DNA of 64,000 bases from Aureimonas sp. AU20 (lineage in GTDB: Bacteria > Pseudomonadota > Alphaproteobacteria > Rhizobiales > Rhizobiaceae): NCBI RefSeq assembly GCF_001442755.1, contig NZ_CP006368.1, forward strand, positions 248,001 to 312,000. Direction: 5' to 3'. Within the stretch, counting starts at the first letter, position 1; the number at the start of each line of letters is the position of its first letter. Position numbers and translations under genes: made by a program. The notes below the pieces were generated by a model. The model ran no database searches, was not told the origin of the DNA, and was given only the letters and a program-made list of their open reading frames with translations. Shown one piece after another: positions 1-9,860 of this stretch.

Positions 1-870
1 CGCGTCGCTTTCGCCGGTGACGACGCTGAGGCCGACGAGGATGCGGATGTCGTCCGCCCGCCGCCCCGCCGCGACCACCGCCTCGCGAAGCTGGCGCGAC
101 AGGCGCCGGGCGGTCTGCGGATCGGGCGCGGAGATGAAGACGCATTCGGCATGGGTCGCGGCGAAGCGCTGGCCCCGGCCCGACGTTCCGGCCTGGAACA
201 GGACGGGCGTGCGCTGCGGCGAGGGTTCGGAGAGATGCGTGCCGCGCGAGCGGTAGAACGGGCCGTCGTGATGGATCTCGTGGATGCGGGCCGGGTCGGC
301 ATAGACGCGGCCCCCCTTGTCGCGCCGCACGGCCCCGTCCTCCCAGCTCGTTTCCCAGAGCTTGTAGAGAAGATCGAGATAGTCGTCGGCCCGGTCGTAT
401 CGCGTGTCGTGCTCGGCCATGGCGTCGCGGCCCACGGCGCGCGCGGCGCTGTCGAGATAGCCGGTTACGATGTTCCAGCCGACGCGCCCGTCCGTCAGAT
501 GGTCGAGCGTCGAGAAGCGCCGGGCGAACGTATAGGGATGCTCGACGCCCGTGTTGACCGTGACGCCGAAGCCGAGCCCGCGCGTCACCGCCGCCATGGC
601 CGGCACGAGAAGGGTCGGGTCGTTGACGGGAAGCTGGATGCTTTCGCGCGCCGTGAGGTCGATCGAATCCTGGTAGACGTCGTAGACGCCCACGATGTCG
701 GCAATGAAGACCGCGTCGAACAGGCCCGCCTCCAGCGTGCGGGCGAGGTCGGTCCAGTAGGACAGTTTGGTGTAGTCGGCCGACCGGTCGCGCGGATGGG
801 TCCAGAGGCCGTGATTGATATGGCCGACGCAGTTCATCGTGAAGGCGTTGAGGACGATCTCTTTCGGCAT
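1..870 (-). CDS. NtaA/SnaA/DszA-family FMN-dependent monooxygenase (partial, C-terminus outside window)
   Basis: Translating the minus strand from the ATG at 870 gives 290 codons with no stop before the window edge, so the C-terminus is missing. The start reads MPKEIVLNAFTMNCVGHINH, and the segment HPYTFARRFSTLDHLTDGR followed by GWNIVTGYLDSAARAVG is typical of the nitrilotriacetate/pristinamycin/dibenzothiophene-sulfone monooxygenase branch of bacterial luciferase-like TIM barrels. These enzymes use reduced FMN supplied by a separate reductase to cleave C-N or C-S bonds. It lies 12 bases behind an SfnB-like gene in an organosulfur operon, so an organosulfur substrate is likely (inference). 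The reductase partner may be the flavin reductase at 6503. Confidence 0.85.
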   Translation of the reverse strand, partial: MPKEIVLNAFTMNCVGHINHGLWTHPRDRSADYTKLSYWTDLARTLEAGLFDAVFIADIVGVYDVYQDSIDLTARESIQLPVNDPTLLVPAMAAVTRGLGFGVTVNTGVEHPYTFARRFSTLDHLTDGRVGWNIVTGYLDSAARAVGRDAMAEHDTRYDRADDYLDLLYKLWETSWEDGAVRRDKGGRVYADPARIHEIHHDGPFYRSRGTHLSEPSPQRTPVLFQAGTSGRGQRFAATHAECVFISAPDPQTARRLSRQLREAVVAAGRRADDIRILVGLSVVTGESDA

Positions 871-882
871 TCGCGGCTTTCT

Positions 883-2136
883 CTACAGGGCGCCGTGGCG
901 TGGCGGGCGCTCGCCGGTCAGATGGTAGCGGCCGACGGCCTGGTATTTCCAGCGCACGGGATCGTGCAGCGTGTGGGTGCGCACGTTGCGCCAGTGGCGA
1001 TCGTGATTGTCCTCGGCCAGCGTCGAGGAGGTGCCGGAGAGTTCGAACAGCTTGGTCGCCGCCAGAAGGCCGGCCTTTGTGGTGGCGATGCGCGCCTCGG
1101 CCACGGCGATCGAAGCCTCGGCCACGCTGTCTTCGGTCATCTCGCCCTGCGCCCGGTCGACGATCCGCCCGGCGCGGCGCAGTAGGGCCTCCGCGGCGCG
1201 AAGCCGGACATGGACCTCGCCCACTTCGCGGATCGTCAGCGGATCGTCCACCGCGCGCTCGACGCCGGAATCGATCCAGGGCCGGGCGCGGGCTTTGACG
1301 AAGGCGAGCATGTCGGCGAAGGCCTCGCGGCCGATGCCGAGATCGATCGCGGCATGCATGATCTGCGCGACGGGGCCGATCGTCGTGGCGCGCTCGAACG
1401 AGGCGCCGAAGGGCACGACCCAGTCCGGCTCCACCCGCACGCGGCGAAAGCGCACTGTCCCTGAGCCCGTTGTGCGCTGGCCGAACCCGTCCCAGTCGTC
1501 CACCACCTCGACACCCTCGGCCTCGCGCGGCACGAAGACGAGATGGGAAACGAGCCCGCCCTCCTCCTCGGCCATCGCAAGGGTCGGAATCCAATGGGCG
1601 TAGAGCGCGCCGGTGCAGTAGAACTTGTCGCCTTCGAGGAACCAGCCTTCGGCCTCGCGCAGCAGCCGGGTGCGGCGTTGGAAGTCGCGCGCGCCGATCT
1701 CGGCCAGGGCATTGCCGAAGCGCTCCCCGGCGAGCGCACGGGCGAAGAAGGCCTGTTGCTGCTCCCGCGAGCCGCCGACGCGCAGCACTTCCAGCGCGTA
1801 GAAATGGTTCTGCGGGATCTGCCCGAGCGAGCCGTCCGCCGCCGAGATCGTCGCGATCACCTCGGCCAGCACCGCGTTGGAGACGCCCGCGCCGCCATAG
1901 GTGCGCGGCACGGTGATGCCCCAGAGGCCGCTTTGGGAAAAGCGGTCGAGCTCGGGCCAGGGCAAGCGGCGCTCGCGGTCGCGCTCGCTCGCCCCGGCGC
2001 GGAATTCGGCGACAAGGTTGTGGGCGATCTCCAGCGCCTCGCTTTCGCTCGCAATGACATGAGCCGGAGCGACAGGGGGCGCGGCGGGTGGCTCGAAAAG
2101 GGGGCGCGTGTCCAAGGCGGTCTGTCTCAATTCCAT
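883..2136 (-). CDS. SfnB-like acyl-CoA dehydrogenase-fold oxidoreductase (copy 1)
   Basis: A 417-residue acyl-CoA-dehydrogenase-like flavoprotein of the SfnB/DszC group, which uses reduced flavin for oxygenation in sulfur acquisition. Visible marks are the N-terminal WGITVPRTYGGAGVSN helix region, the LGQIPQNHFYALE segment, the FGQRTTGSGTVRF strand and the C-terminal DRHWRNVRTHTLHDPVRWKY that closes SfnB-type proteins. The frame is open further upstream, but the ATG at 2136 lies inside the 3' end of the upstream paralogue (10-base overlap) and gives the conserved length, so it is chosen; no good ribosome site is seen, which fits translational coupling. It is about as diverged from its neighbour as separate SfnB subfamilies. 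Substrate unknown. Confidence 0.88.
   Translation of the reverse strand: MELRQTALDTRPLFEPPAAPPVAPAHVIASESEALEIAHNLVAEFRAGASERDRERRLPWPELDRFSQSGLWGITVPRTYGGAGVSNAVLAEVIATISAADGSLGQIPQNHFYALEVLRVGGSREQQQAFFARALAGERFGNALAEIGARDFQRRTRLLREAEGWFLEGDKFYCTGALYAHWIPTLAMAEEEGGLVSHLVFVPREAEGVEVVDDWDGFGQRTTGSGTVRFRRVRVEPDWVVPFGASFERATTIGPVAQIMHAAIDLGIGREAFADMLAFVKARARPWIDSGVERAVDDPLTIREVGEVHVRLRAAEALLRRAGRIVDRAQGEMTEDSVAEASIAVAEARIATTKAGLLAATKLFELSGTSSTLAEDNHDRHWRNVRTHTLHDPVRWKYQAVGRYHLTGERPPRHGAL
947..976. repeat. 30-base exact direct repeat, unit 1 (partner 2191-2220)
   Basis: The 30 bases here are identical to 2191-2220, about 1.24 kb away, and both encode the HTLHDPVRWK end of the tandem sfnB paralogues. 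Conservation at the DNA level beyond the protein motif suggests either recent duplication or gene conversion. Recombination between the units would delete one paralogue in frame. Confidence 0.8.
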
Positions 2137-3338
2137 TGATGGCGGCGGGGCAGGGCGCCGGTCAGCGCGTGGTTGCCGAGAAGATGCAACTTCCAGCGCA
2201 CGGGATCGTGCAGCGTGTGGACGCGGGCGTTGCGCCAATGCCGGTCGAGATTATGGCCGGCGCGCGTCGCCGCCGAGCCGGCGAGGTCGAACAAGGCCTC
2301 GCTCGCCTCCAGCGCCGCTTCCGTGGTCAGCACCTTGGCCTCGGCGACGGCGAGCGAGGCCCGGGCGCTGGAAAGCTCGGTGACCGGATCGGCGGCCACG
2401 TCGTCCAGCACCTCGGCGGCCTCGCGCAGCACCGCCTCGGCGGCGTGGATCGAGGTCGCGAGCGCGCCGACCGAATGGCGGATCGTCGGGTCCTCCACGG
2501 CCCGCTCCACCCCGGAATCCACCCAGGGACGCGAGCGCTCGCGCACGAAGGCAAGCGTGTCGGCGAAGGCGCCGCGCGCGATGCCGAGATCGATCGCCGC
2601 CTGAATGATCTGCGACACGGGGCCGGCAAGGCCCGGCCGGTCCGCGAAGGCATGGACCGGCACGACGTTCCCGGGCTCGACCGGAACATCGGTGAAGGCC
2701 ACCGAGCCGCTCGTCGTGGTGCGCTGGCCGAAGGAGGTCCAGTCGTCGATCACCTCGACGCCGAAATCCTCCCGCCGCACCCAGACCTGTACGGGCTTGT
2801 CGTCATCGTCCAGCGCGCGGGTCGGAATCCAGTGCGCGAACAGCGCGCCGGTGGAATAGAAGCGCCGGCCAGACAGGCGCAGCCCCTCGGGCGTCTGGCG
2901 AAGCCGCGTCTTCATGTGCAGCATCGAGGCGCCGCCCTTCTCGGGCCCGGCATTGCCGATGCGCCGCCCGGCCAGAACATCGGCGAAAAAGCGCCGCTTC
3001 TGGTCCGGCGTGCCGATGTCGCGCAGGAGCGCGACGACGCCGAACTGGTTCTGCGGGATCTGGCCGAGCGCAGGGTCGGCCGCCGAGAGGATCGCGAAGA
3101 CTTCCGCGAGCGTCACGAAGGAGACATCGGCGCCGCCGTGGTCGGCCGGGATGGTGATGGCCCCGAGACCGCTCGCGGTGTAGCGCTCGATCTCGGCAAA
3201 GGGCAGGCGGCGCTCGCGATCGCGCAAGGGCGCATCACGCGCGAAGTCGGCTGCGAGCGCGGTCGCGACCTCGATCGCCTCGCCGTCGCTGCCGATCCAG
3301 CGCGGAGGAAGGGGTGTGTTCCCGCTCATCGCCGTCAT
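2127..3338 (-). CDS. SfnB-like acyl-CoA dehydrogenase-fold oxidoreductase (copy 2)
   Basis: A 403-residue paralogue of the downstream gene, with the same order of motifs: GLGAITIPADHGGADVS, LGQIPQNQFG, FGQRTTTSGSVAF and the terminal DRHWRNARVHTLHDPVRWKL. The family is flavin-dependent and linked to growth on sulfones and sulfonates (SfnB of Pseudomonas). The start overlaps the stop of the metI-like permease in an ATGA, and an internal ATG at codon 4 could also serve. Position behind the transporter genes suggests that the imported organosulfur compound is the substrate (inference). It could instead feed electrons or oxygenate a different intermediate from copy 1. Confidence 0.88.
   Translation of the reverse strand: MTAMSGNTPLPPRWIGSDGEAIEVATALAADFARDAPLRDRERRLPFAEIERYTASGLGAITIPADHGGADVSFVTLAEVFAILSAADPALGQIPQNQFGVVALLRDIGTPDQKRRFFADVLAGRRIGNAGPEKGGASMLHMKTRLRQTPEGLRLSGRRFYSTGALFAHWIPTRALDDDDKPVQVWVRREDFGVEVIDDWTSFGQRTTTSGSVAFTDVPVEPGNVVPVHAFADRPGLAGPVSQIIQAAIDLGIARGAFADTLAFVRERSRPWVDSGVERAVEDPTIRHSVGALATSIHAAEAVLREAAEVLDDVAADPVTELSSARASLAVAEAKVLTTEAALEASEALFDLAGSAATRAGHNLDRHWRNARVHTLHDPVRWKLHLLGNHALTGALPRRHQWN
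2191..2220. repeat. 30-base exact direct repeat, unit 2 (partner 947-976)
   Basis: Second copy of the direct repeat in the tandem sfnB genes; the identity ends abruptly on both sides although the flanking codons still encode similar residues. Confidence 0.8.
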
Positions 3339-3988
3339 CGGGCGCGAAGGCGACGGACGGCGAAATCGCCTGCGAACTGGACGAGGCAGACGAGCGCCAC
3401 GAGCACGACGATGACCACGGCCATGACGGTGGTGTCGAAGCGCTGGTAGCCGTAGCGGATGGCGAGATCGCCGAGCCCGCCCGCGCCCACCGCGCCCGCC
3501 ATGGCGGAGGCGCCGATCATGGTGACGATCGTGATGGTGAAGCCGCCGACGAGCCCAGGCAGCGCCTCGGGCAGGAGAACGTGGCGCACGATATGGCGGC
3601 GTCGGCAGCCCATCGCCTGGGCCGCCTCGATCAGCCCGCCATCCACCTCGCGCAGCGAGACTTCCGCAATGCGTGCGAAGAAGGGCGTGGCCGAAATGGC
3701 GAGCGGCACGATCGCCGCCGGAACGCCGATCGTCGTACCCGTCAGAAAGCGGGTGAGCGGCAGAAGCGCCACGAGAAGCACGATGAAGGGCGTGGCGCGA
3801 AAGCCGTTGACAACGGCGGCGACGGCCTTGTGGGTGCGCGGCGCCGACACGATGCCGCCGGGCTGGGAAAGGACCAGGAACAACGCGATCGGAATACCGG
3901 CCAGAAGCGCGATCAGCGCCGACAGGCCGACCATGGCGAGCGTGTCGAGAAGGGCCTGTGTGAGGCGCGCGATCATGGCGTCAGACAT
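3335..3988 (-). CDS. MetI-like ABC transporter permease
   Basis: A 217-residue inner-membrane permease with about five hydrophobic segments and the cytoplasmic EAA loop ([20 protein letters not shown]) that contacts the ATPase. This layout and length match MetI of the methionine uptake transporter (MUT) family. The start at 3988 forms an 8-base overlap (ATGTCTGA) with the end of the metN-like gene; the frame is open upstream but those codons lie inside metN. It should form the channel for the substrate bound by the protein at 5170. The operon's sulfur enzymes suggest an organosulfur substrate rather than, or as well as, methionine. Confidence 0.9.
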   Translation of the reverse strand: MSDAMIARLTQALLDTLAMVGLSALIALLAGIPIALFLVLSQPGGIVSAPRTHKAVAAVVNGFRATPFIVLLVALLPLTRFLTGTTIGVPAAIVPLAISATPFFARIAEVSLREVDGGLIEAAQAMGCRRRHIVRHVLLPEALPGLVGGFTITIVTMIGASAMAGAVGAGGLGDLAIRYGYQRFDTTVMAVVIVVLVALVCLVQFAGDFAVRRLRAR

Positions 3989-5144
3989 AGCCGAGAATCC
4001 TCGATTGGGGAGCAAGGTCGGATAGCTCGACGCCGAGGGGCGCTCCGCCCGCAACGCGCGCGGCGAGAAGGACCCGGCCGCTGGTGTGGCCGTCGATCCG
4101 GTCGAGCGCGGCGTCGAGAAGGCGCGCGCCGCGCGGGAAGGCGCCGGCGATGGCGCCGAGATCGGGTTCCCGGTCGCCGGTAAAGCGCAGCTCGACGATC
4201 GCCTCGCCGGAAAGGCTTGGCGCCGGCTCGGCGCGAAGCCGCGCGGCCAGATCCTCCGGCAGGCCTCGGGCGAGCGGCAGGAGAAGGGCCTGCGTTGCGG
4301 CATGGCGGGGATCGCCGAAGACCTGCCAGACGGGGCCGGTTTCGGCCACCTCGCCCTTGTCCAGCACCAGCACCCGGTCGCAGATTTCGCGAATGACGCT
4401 CATCTCGTGGGTAATGAGGATGATGGTGAGGCCCAGGCGTCGGTTGATGTCCTTCAGGAGCGCCAGAATCTGCAGCGTCGTCTCTGGATCGAGCGCCGAG
4501 GTCGCCTCGTCACAGAGCAGGATTTCGGGATCGCTGACCAGCGCGCGGGCGATGCCGACCCGCTGCTTCTGCCCGCCCGACAGGCGCGAGGGATAGGCGT
4601 CCTCCTTCCCCTCCAGCCCGACGAGGCGCAGCACCTCGTCCACGCGCCGGGCGATCGAGGCCTTGTCGACGCCCGCGACGACAAGCGGCAAGGCGACGTT
4701 CTGCCGGACGGTCTTGGCCGAGAGAAGATTGAAGTGCTGGAAGATCATGCCGACGCGCCGACGAAAGGCGACGAGTTCGTCGCCGTTCAGGGCGGCGATG
4801 TCCTCTCCGTCCACCAGAACGCGCCCCTCGGTCGGCTCTTCCAGCCGGTTGACGAGGCGGATCAGGCTCGACTTGCCGGCGCCCGAGCGCCCGATAATGC
4901 CGAAAATGCCGCCATCGGGAATGTCGAGATCAATGCCTTCGAGCGCGCGCACCGTGCCGCCTGCGCTCCGGTAGCTCTTGCCGACCGCTTCGAGGCGCAC
5001 CGAGCCGGAGCGGCGTTTCGGCAGCTCGGCGCTCAAGGCAGTATGGGGCGCGAGGGCCGGCGAGGGCGCGCCGGGGCGGCGGGCGGGCGGCGCCGCGTCG
5101 GCCTCGCGCCGGGCGCGTTCGAAGATCCAGGTCGCATCCGTCAT
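3981..5144 (-). CDS. MetN-like ABC transporter ATP-binding protein with NIL domain
   Basis: A 387-residue ATPase. An N-terminal extension of about 45 residues rich in Ala and Pro precedes the nucleotide-binding domain: Walker A GRSGAGKS (85-92), Q-loop Gln136, signature LSGGQ (188-192), Walker B ending in Asp212-Glu213, and the switch His in LITHEMS. The last 80 residues form a C-terminal regulatory domain of the NIL type seen in MetN, where bound methionine inhibits transport. The N-terminal extension is unusual for MetN. A purine-rich GAGAGGGA lies upstream of the ATG at 5144. The gene sits between the binding-protein and permease genes and energises import. Confidence 0.92.
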   Translation of the reverse strand: MTDATWIFERARREADAAPPARRPGAPSPALAPHTALSAELPKRRSGSVRLEAVGKSYRSAGGTVRALEGIDLDIPDGGIFGIIGRSGAGKSSLIRLVNRLEEPTEGRVLVDGEDIAALNGDELVAFRRRVGMIFQHFNLLSAKTVRQNVALPLVVAGVDKASIARRVDEVLRLVGLEGKEDAYPSRLSGGQKQRVGIARALVSDPEILLCDEATSALDPETTLQILALLKDINRRLGLTIILITHEMSVIREICDRVLVLDKGEVAETGPVWQVFGDPRHAATQALLLPLARGLPEDLAARLRAEPAPSLSGEAIVELRFTGDREPDLGAIAGAFPRGARLLDAALDRIDGHTSGRVLLAARVAGGAPLGVELSDLAPQSRILGYV

Positions 5145-5169
5145 GGCCGGTTCCCTCTCAAGGCGCCGC

Positions 5170-5973
5170 TCAGTTCTGCCAGGCGATGGTGTAGAGCTTG
5201 GGATTGTCCGCGAAGGCCTTGCCGATCGCCTCGCGGACCTTCGGCGAGGTCTGGTAGATCGAGACGAACTTCTTCAGATCGGCATTGTCGGCATGGTCCT
5301 TGCGCACCACGAAGCGGATCGCGAACTGCCGGTCGTCGATGCCGGAATAGATGAGGCCCGACGCGGGATCGAAGGCCTTGGCGGCGACGATGAAATGGGG
5401 GTAGCCGAGCGCCAGATCGACATCGCCCGTGACGCGCACGAGCTGCGGCCCTTCGACTTCGGTGAAGGTCAGCTTCTTGGGATTCTCCACGATGTCGTCC
5501 AGCGTGCCCTTGAAGCCGACGCCCTCCTTCAGCTTGATGAGCCCTGCCTTTTCCAGAAGCAGAAGCCCGCGCCCCTGGTTCACCGGATCGTTGGCGATGG
5601 CGACGGAGCCGCCCTCCGGGATTTCATCGAAGCTCTTATGCTTCAGCGAGTAGAGGCCGATATTGGCGAGCGTGCCGACGCCGATATCGGTGAAGTCGTA
5701 GCCGCGCTGGGTGATGGCGTTGTCGAGAAACGGCTTGTGCTGGAAATAGTTGGCGTCAATGTCGCCCGAGGCCAGCGCGATGTTGGGCGTCGTCCAGTCC
5801 GAGAATTCCACCACCTCCACGTCGAGCCCCTGCGCCTTGGCTTCCTCGGCCGCGGTGGCGACGGAGTCGGCATAGGCGCCGGGCGTGACGCCGATCTTGA
5901 TCGGGTCGGCCAGCGCCGGCGAAAGCAGAGCGAAGGCGGCGGTGGCAAGGCCGGCGAAAAGAAGCGTCTTCAT
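5170..5973 (-). CDS. MetQ/NlpA-family periplasmic substrate-binding protein
   Basis: A 267-residue binding protein. Residues 1-22 form a Sec signal peptide ending in a plausible cleavage site (LLSPALA before DPIKIGV); there is no lipobox Cys, so unlike most MetQ/NlpA proteins it should be free in the periplasm. Family marks include [29 protein letters not shown] and a C-terminal [15 protein letters not shown]. It is first in the minus-strand operon and delivers substrate to the MetN/MetI-like proteins. The frame stays open upstream, but only the ATG at 5973 gives a signal peptide. The substrate is likely an organosulfur compound (inference from the linked oxygenases). Confidence 0.9.
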   Translation of the reverse strand: MKTLLFAGLATAAFALLSPALADPIKIGVTPGAYADSVATAAEEAKAQGLDVEVVEFSDWTTPNIALASGDIDANYFQHKPFLDNAITQRGYDFTDIGVGTLANIGLYSLKHKSFDEIPEGGSVAIANDPVNQGRGLLLLEKAGLIKLKEGVGFKGTLDDIVENPKKLTFTEVEGPQLVRVTGDVDLALGYPHFIVAAKAFDPASGLIYSGIDDRQFAIRFVVRKDHADNADLKKFVSIYQTSPKVREAIGKAFADNPKLYTIAWQN

Positions 5974-6502
5974 GGGGCGAGGTCTCGAAGGGAGAGGGAA
6001 ATCGGACGAGGCGGAAAGGGTGGTCGATCGGGTCAGGGCGCAGGGCCTGCGAAGGGCGGCGCGACGCTGCGAAGTCCGGCCGGCTGGGGTTTGAGAGGGC
6101 GGGCCGCGCTGGGGCTTCCCGCCGATCGTGATTGAACCCAGAGTAATTTCTATCAGTCCATAGAAGAAGTATAGATTTGCCGTTTCGAGCGCCGCTTGGG
6201 AAAAACCGTTCCGCATGCCGCGACACGGGCGAAGCGCGGCGACCGGGCGATTGACGAGGCCGGGCGGGTCCGGTGAACGAGTCGTGGTGCCATGGCGCGA
6301 CACCCCCAATCGAGCAGCCGACAGTCGCCCCCGCACTCGCCCCGGTTCTGTCCCGCGCTGGGACGATCGTTCTCGCCCGCGCCGCGCGCGGGTCAGACGA
6401 TCCGCTTCAATCCACAACTTTGGTATATTATTTTGCGGAGGGGACGGCTCGGCGTTTTAAGCTGGGAGCATTCCAAGGATAGGCAGACGCGAGGACGCCG
6501 TC
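5974..6502. other. Divergent intergenic region of the sulfur locus
   Basis: This 529-base gap separates the two divergent sulfur operons and must hold both promoters. It has two AT-rich islands in otherwise GC-rich DNA: about 6135-6180, nearer the minus operon, and about 6410-6435, nearer the plus operon, the latter containing TATATT and TATTAT. No convincing paired -35/-10 boxes are seen at either, which would fit activation by a LysR-type sulfur regulator such as CysB/SsuR (inference). No regulator gene is present here. Confidence 0.5.
6150..6163. promoter_or_regulatory. Candidate operator, short inverted repeat
   Basis: CTATCAGTCCATAG has 4-base symmetric ends (CTAT/ATAG) and lies in the AT-rich island upstream of the metQ-like gene, next to AGTATA (TATACT on the minus strand, a possible -10 box at 6168-6173). 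It may bind the sulfur-limitation activator; weak evidence. Confidence 0.25.
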
Positions 6503-7051
6503 ATGACACTCGTTTCCCAGACATTCACCGCGCGGGCGCCCGGCCTCGTGTCCCTCGGCGGCGCGGTTCCCGCACCGGTGCTGAAGGACGCCATGCGCCA
6601 TCTCGCCGGCGGCGTGTCGGTGGTGACGGCTGGAACCGGCGACGAGCGCACGGGCGCGACGGTAACCACCGCCCATTCGCTCTCGGTCGATCCCGAAACC
6701 ATGATCGTCTCGATCAACCTGTCATCCTCCACCTGGCCGGTGATCCGGCGCTTCGGCCATTACTGCGTCAATCTCCTGGCGCAGCGGCAGCAGCCCATCG
6801 CCGACCGCTTCGCCGGGCGCGGCGGCGTGAAGGGCCGGGAGCGCTATCTCGGCGCGGACTGGACCGTCCTGGAAACAGGGGCGGGCGTCCTGGTGGGCGC
6901 GGTCGCCTCGGTGGACTGCGAGGTCGAGGAGATCATCGAGCGGCACAGCCACGCACTGATTCTGGGCACGGTGCGTGCCGTCGCCGTCTCGGGCGGCGAG
7001 CCGCTGGTCTACAGCCATGGCCGCTACGGCCGCGTCGCGCCCGGCGAGTGA
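6503..7051 (+). CDS. Flavin reductase-like domain protein (FMN reductase partner)
   Basis: A 182-residue split-barrel flavin reductase of the HpaC/DszD-like group. The start of the domain reads [18 protein letters not shown], followed by [21 protein letters not shown] and the [11 protein letters not shown] loop; the C-terminal part holds [10 protein letters not shown] and the final YSHGRYGRV. Such proteins reduce FMN with NAD(P)H and hand it to two-component monooxygenases. It is the first gene of the plus-strand operon, 44 bases before ssuD, so it most likely serves SsuD and perhaps also the divergent NtaA-type enzyme. It is not an SsuE-type flavodoxin-like reductase, so the pairing with SsuD is by context. 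Confidence 0.88.
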   Translation: MTLVSQTFTARAPGLVSLGGAVPAPVLKDAMRHLAGGVSVVTAGTGDERTGATVTTAHSLSVDPETMIVSINLSSSTWPVIRRFGHYCVNLLAQRQQPIADRFAGRGGVKGRERYLGADWTVLETGAGVLVGAVASVDCEVEEIIERHSHALILGTVRAVAVSGGEPLVYSHGRYGRVAPGE

Positions 7052-7095
7052 CGCGCCCGCGCCGCCTCCCTTTCCCGTTTGCCGAAAGCCCCACC

Positions 7096-8271
7096 ATGCC
7101 ATTCGAGACGCCCGACAAGATCAACGTCCTCTGGTTCCTGCCGACCCATGGCGACAGCCGCTATCTCGGCACGAGCGAGGGCGGCCGCGCGGTGGACCTT
7201 CCCTATCTCCGGCAGGTGGCGCAGGCGGCCGACCAGCTCGGCTATTACGGCGTGCTTCTGCCGACGGGTCGTTCCTGCGAGGATTCCTGGGTGGTCGCCT
7301 CGGCGCTGGCGCCGCTGACGGAGAAGCTGCGCTTTCTCGTGGCCGTGCGCCCCGGCCTTCAGTCGCCGACGCTCGCCGCGCGCATGACCGCGACGCTCGA
7401 CCGCATCTCCGGCGGCCGGCTCCTCATCAACGTCGTGACGGGCGGCGATCCGCAGGAGAACAAAGGCGACGGCATCTTCCTCAGCCATTCCGAGCGCTAC
7501 GAGGTGACGCGCGAGTTCCTGGAAATCTACAAGCGCGTCCTGTCCGGCGAGACCGTCGCGCACCAGGGTAAGCACTTCACGATCGAGGACGGGCGGCTTC
7601 TTTTCCCGCCGGTGCAGGCGCCCTATCCCCCGCTCTACTTCGGCGGCTCGTCGGAAGCGGCCAACGAGGTCGCGGCCGGCGAGATCGACAAATATCTGAC
7701 CTGGGGCGAGCCGCCGGCGCTTGTGGCCGAGAAGCTGGACACGGTTCGCGCGCTCGCCGAGAAGCGCGGCCGCAAGCTCTCCTTCGGCATCCGCCTTCAT
7801 GTCATCGTGCGCGAAACGAACGAGAAGGCTTGGGAAGCGGCGGACGAGCTCATCAGCCGACTCGACGACACCACGATCGCCGAGGCGCAGAAGGTCTTCG
7901 CGCGTATGGATTCGGTCGGCCAGTCGCGCATGAGCCAGTTGCACGGCGGCCGGCGCGACAAGCTGGAGGTGAGCCCCAATCTTTGGGCCGGCGTCGGTCT
8001 GGTGCGCGGCGGCGCCGGGACGGCGCTGGTGGGCGATCCCGATACGGTGGCCGAGCGGATCGACGAGTATCGACGCCTGGGCATCGACACGTTCATCCTG
8101 TCGGGCTACCCGCATCTGGAGGAGGCCTATCGCTTCGGCGAGCTGGTTCTGCCGCGCCTGCCGCTGGCTCATGCCGTCCCTTCGCGCCAGGCGAGCGTCA
8201 ACACCGGGCCTTTCGGTGAGAGCATTGCCGGCGACCGCCGCCCGCAAGCCCGGCTCGCCAGCCAGTCGTGA
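7096..8271 (+). CDS. ssuD: Alkanesulfonate monooxygenase (FMNH2-dependent)
   Basis: A 391-residue luciferase-like enzyme that releases sulfite from alkanesulfonates using reduced FMN and oxygen. Recognisable SsuD stretches are [20 protein letters not shown] near the N-terminus, the active-site segment [31 protein letters not shown], and [20 protein letters not shown] near the C-terminus. The length agrees with SsuD plus a short tail. The frame is open far upstream, but the ATG at 7096 gives the family N-terminus. MsuD (methanesulfonate) is a close alternative. The stop overlaps the next gene by four bases, indicating cotranscription with the flavin reductase and the FAD/NAD(P)-binding protein. 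Confidence 0.93.
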   Translation: MPFETPDKINVLWFLPTHGDSRYLGTSEGGRAVDLPYLRQVAQAADQLGYYGVLLPTGRSCEDSWVVASALAPLTEKLRFLVAVRPGLQSPTLAARMTATLDRISGGRLLINVVTGGDPQENKGDGIFLSHSERYEVTREFLEIYKRVLSGETVAHQGKHFTIEDGRLLFPPVQAPYPPLYFGGSSEAANEVAAGEIDKYLTWGEPPALVAEKLDTVRALAEKRGRKLSFGIRLHVIVRETNEKAWEAADELISRLDDTTIAEAQKVFARMDSVGQSRMSQLHGGRRDKLEVSPNLWAGVGLVRGGAGTALVGDPDTVAERIDEYRRLGIDTFILSGYPHLEEAYRFGELVLPRLPLAHAVPSRQASVNTGPFGESIAGDRRPQARLASQS

Positions 8272-9725
8272 CGCGAAGCCCGGACTCCTCGCCGACCCTT
8301 GCCATCGTCGGCGGGGGCTTTTCGGGCGCGGCGCTCGCCTACCATCTGGCGCGGCGGGCGGATGCCGCGCATTGGCGCATCACTGTGGTCGAGCCGCGCG
8401 CCGTGCTCGGCGCGGGCCTTGCCTATTCCACGGGCGAGTCGACGCATCGCATCAACGTGCCGGCCGGGCGCATGAGCCTCGACACGGGCGATCCAGGCGC
8501 CTTCGAGCGCTGGCTGGAGGCCTCTGGCGCGATGGCGGGCGACGGCGAGGCCAAGGACGAACAGGGCCGGCCCTTTCCGCAGCGCGGCCTGTTCGGCCGC
8601 TATGTCCACGACCAATTGGTGCCCATGCTCCGCGCGGGGCGGATCGTCCACCACCGCGCGTGGGCCGAGCGCATTGAGCGGCGCCCCGAGGGCGGCTTCC
8701 GCGTCGCGCTGAGCGATGGCGCCGAGCTTGCTGCCGACGTCGTGGCGCTCGCCTGCACCCATCCGCTTCCCGCCGTCCCCTCCGCCCTGCGCCCCATCGC
8801 TCTTGCGCCCGGCTTTCTGGCCGATCCCTACGATGCCGACGCGCTGGCGAACGTTGCGCTCGGCGCGCGGGTTCTCGTGGTCGGCAACGGACTGACGGCG
8901 GCCGACGTGGTCGTGACGCTCGACCGGCTCGGCCATCGCGGGCCGATCGTCACGCTCTCGCGCGGCGGCCTTCGCTCGCGCGGCCACGCGCCGATGGCCC
9001 TCGAGCCGCGCGGCGAGTTTCTCGACCCGCCGGCACGAAGCGCTCTGGCGCTGCTGCGTCGCATCCGGCGCGAAATCGGCGAGGCCGCTCGCGACGGCGT
9101 GCCCTGGCAGGCCGTGATCGACGCCGTGCGCGGACAGGGCCAGTCCCTCTGGCAGGCGCTGCCCGAGAGCGAGCGGGCGCGGCTCGTGCGCCATCTGCGC
9201 AGCGTCTGGGACGTGCATCGGTTTCGCATTGCGCCGCAGGTTGAGGCGAGGCTTGACCGGCTGGAGGGGCAAGGCCGCCTCCAGCGTCTCGCCGCCTCGC
9301 TTCAGGGTTCGGTGATCACGCACGAAGGGCTGGCGCTGCGTTGGCGGCGGCGTCACCGGGCCGAGGTCGAGACCCATGTCTTCGATATCGTGGTCAACAC
9401 GACGGGTCCGGCCCATCGAACGATCGTCGATCAGGCCCCCGCCGCCTCGCTTCATGCCGCCGGCCTTGTCCGCCTCGACCGGGTCGGCCTCGGGCTTTCC
9501 ACCGCACCGGACGGGCGGGCGCTGGACAAGGACGACGCGCCTGTGCCCGGCCTCTACATCGCCGGCCCGCTGGCGCGCGGTACGTTCGGCGAGCTGATGG
9601 GCCTGCCGCAGGTGACCGCCTATGCCGAGGATCTGGCGGCCGAACTGGTTCGGGCAGTCGGGCGCCCGGCGGCCGACGGCGACACGGCCCCGTTCGATCC
9701 CGCCGCGCTGCGCCGCACGGCCTGA
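8268..9725 (+). CDS. FAD/NAD(P)-binding protein (NAD_binding_9-like)
   Basis: A 485-residue protein starting at a GTG that overlaps the ssuD stop (GTGA). The N-terminal Rossmann motif [20 protein letters not shown], then [16 protein letters not shown] in the middle and a late [16 protein letters not shown] show a two-dinucleotide-domain flavoprotein related to the NAD_binding_9 group of amine-oxidase-like proteins. The catalysed reaction is not known for this group; its fixed place behind ssuD suggests a redox role in organosulfur use (inference). No signal peptide or membrane segment is seen. Confidence 0.75.
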   Translation: MTRSPDSSPTLAIVGGGFSGAALAYHLARRADAAHWRITVVEPRAVLGAGLAYSTGESTHRINVPAGRMSLDTGDPGAFERWLEASGAMAGDGEAKDEQGRPFPQRGLFGRYVHDQLVPMLRAGRIVHHRAWAERIERRPEGGFRVALSDGAELAADVVALACTHPLPAVPSALRPIALAPGFLADPYDADALANVALGARVLVVGNGLTAADVVVTLDRLGHRGPIVTLSRGGLRSRGHAPMALEPRGEFLDPPARSALALLRRIRREIGEAARDGVPWQAVIDAVRGQGQSLWQALPESERARLVRHLRSVWDVHRFRIAPQVEARLDRLEGQGRLQRLAASLQGSVITHEGLALRWRRRHRAEVETHVFDIVVNTTGPAHRTIVDQAPAASLHAAGLVRLDRVGLGLSTAPDGRALDKDDAPVPGLYIAGPLARGTFGELMGLPQVTAYAEDLAAELVRAVGRPAADGDTAPFDPAALRRTA

Positions 9726-9860
9726 GGCGAGGGACGATAGGTCATCGCCCATCGAAAACCCTCGTCGCCGCCATGGCAAGATGCGTCTCCCCGCCCGATA
9801 TCGACGCCAGGGCGGGCCGGACTTTTGGTGCGCCGACGCCTCTCGACCGGAAGGATAGTC

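Noticed and set aside
2088..3449. Plus-strand 450-codon frame opposite the sfnB genes
   Set aside because: Antisense shadow; the SfnB proteins on the other strand are full length and conserved.
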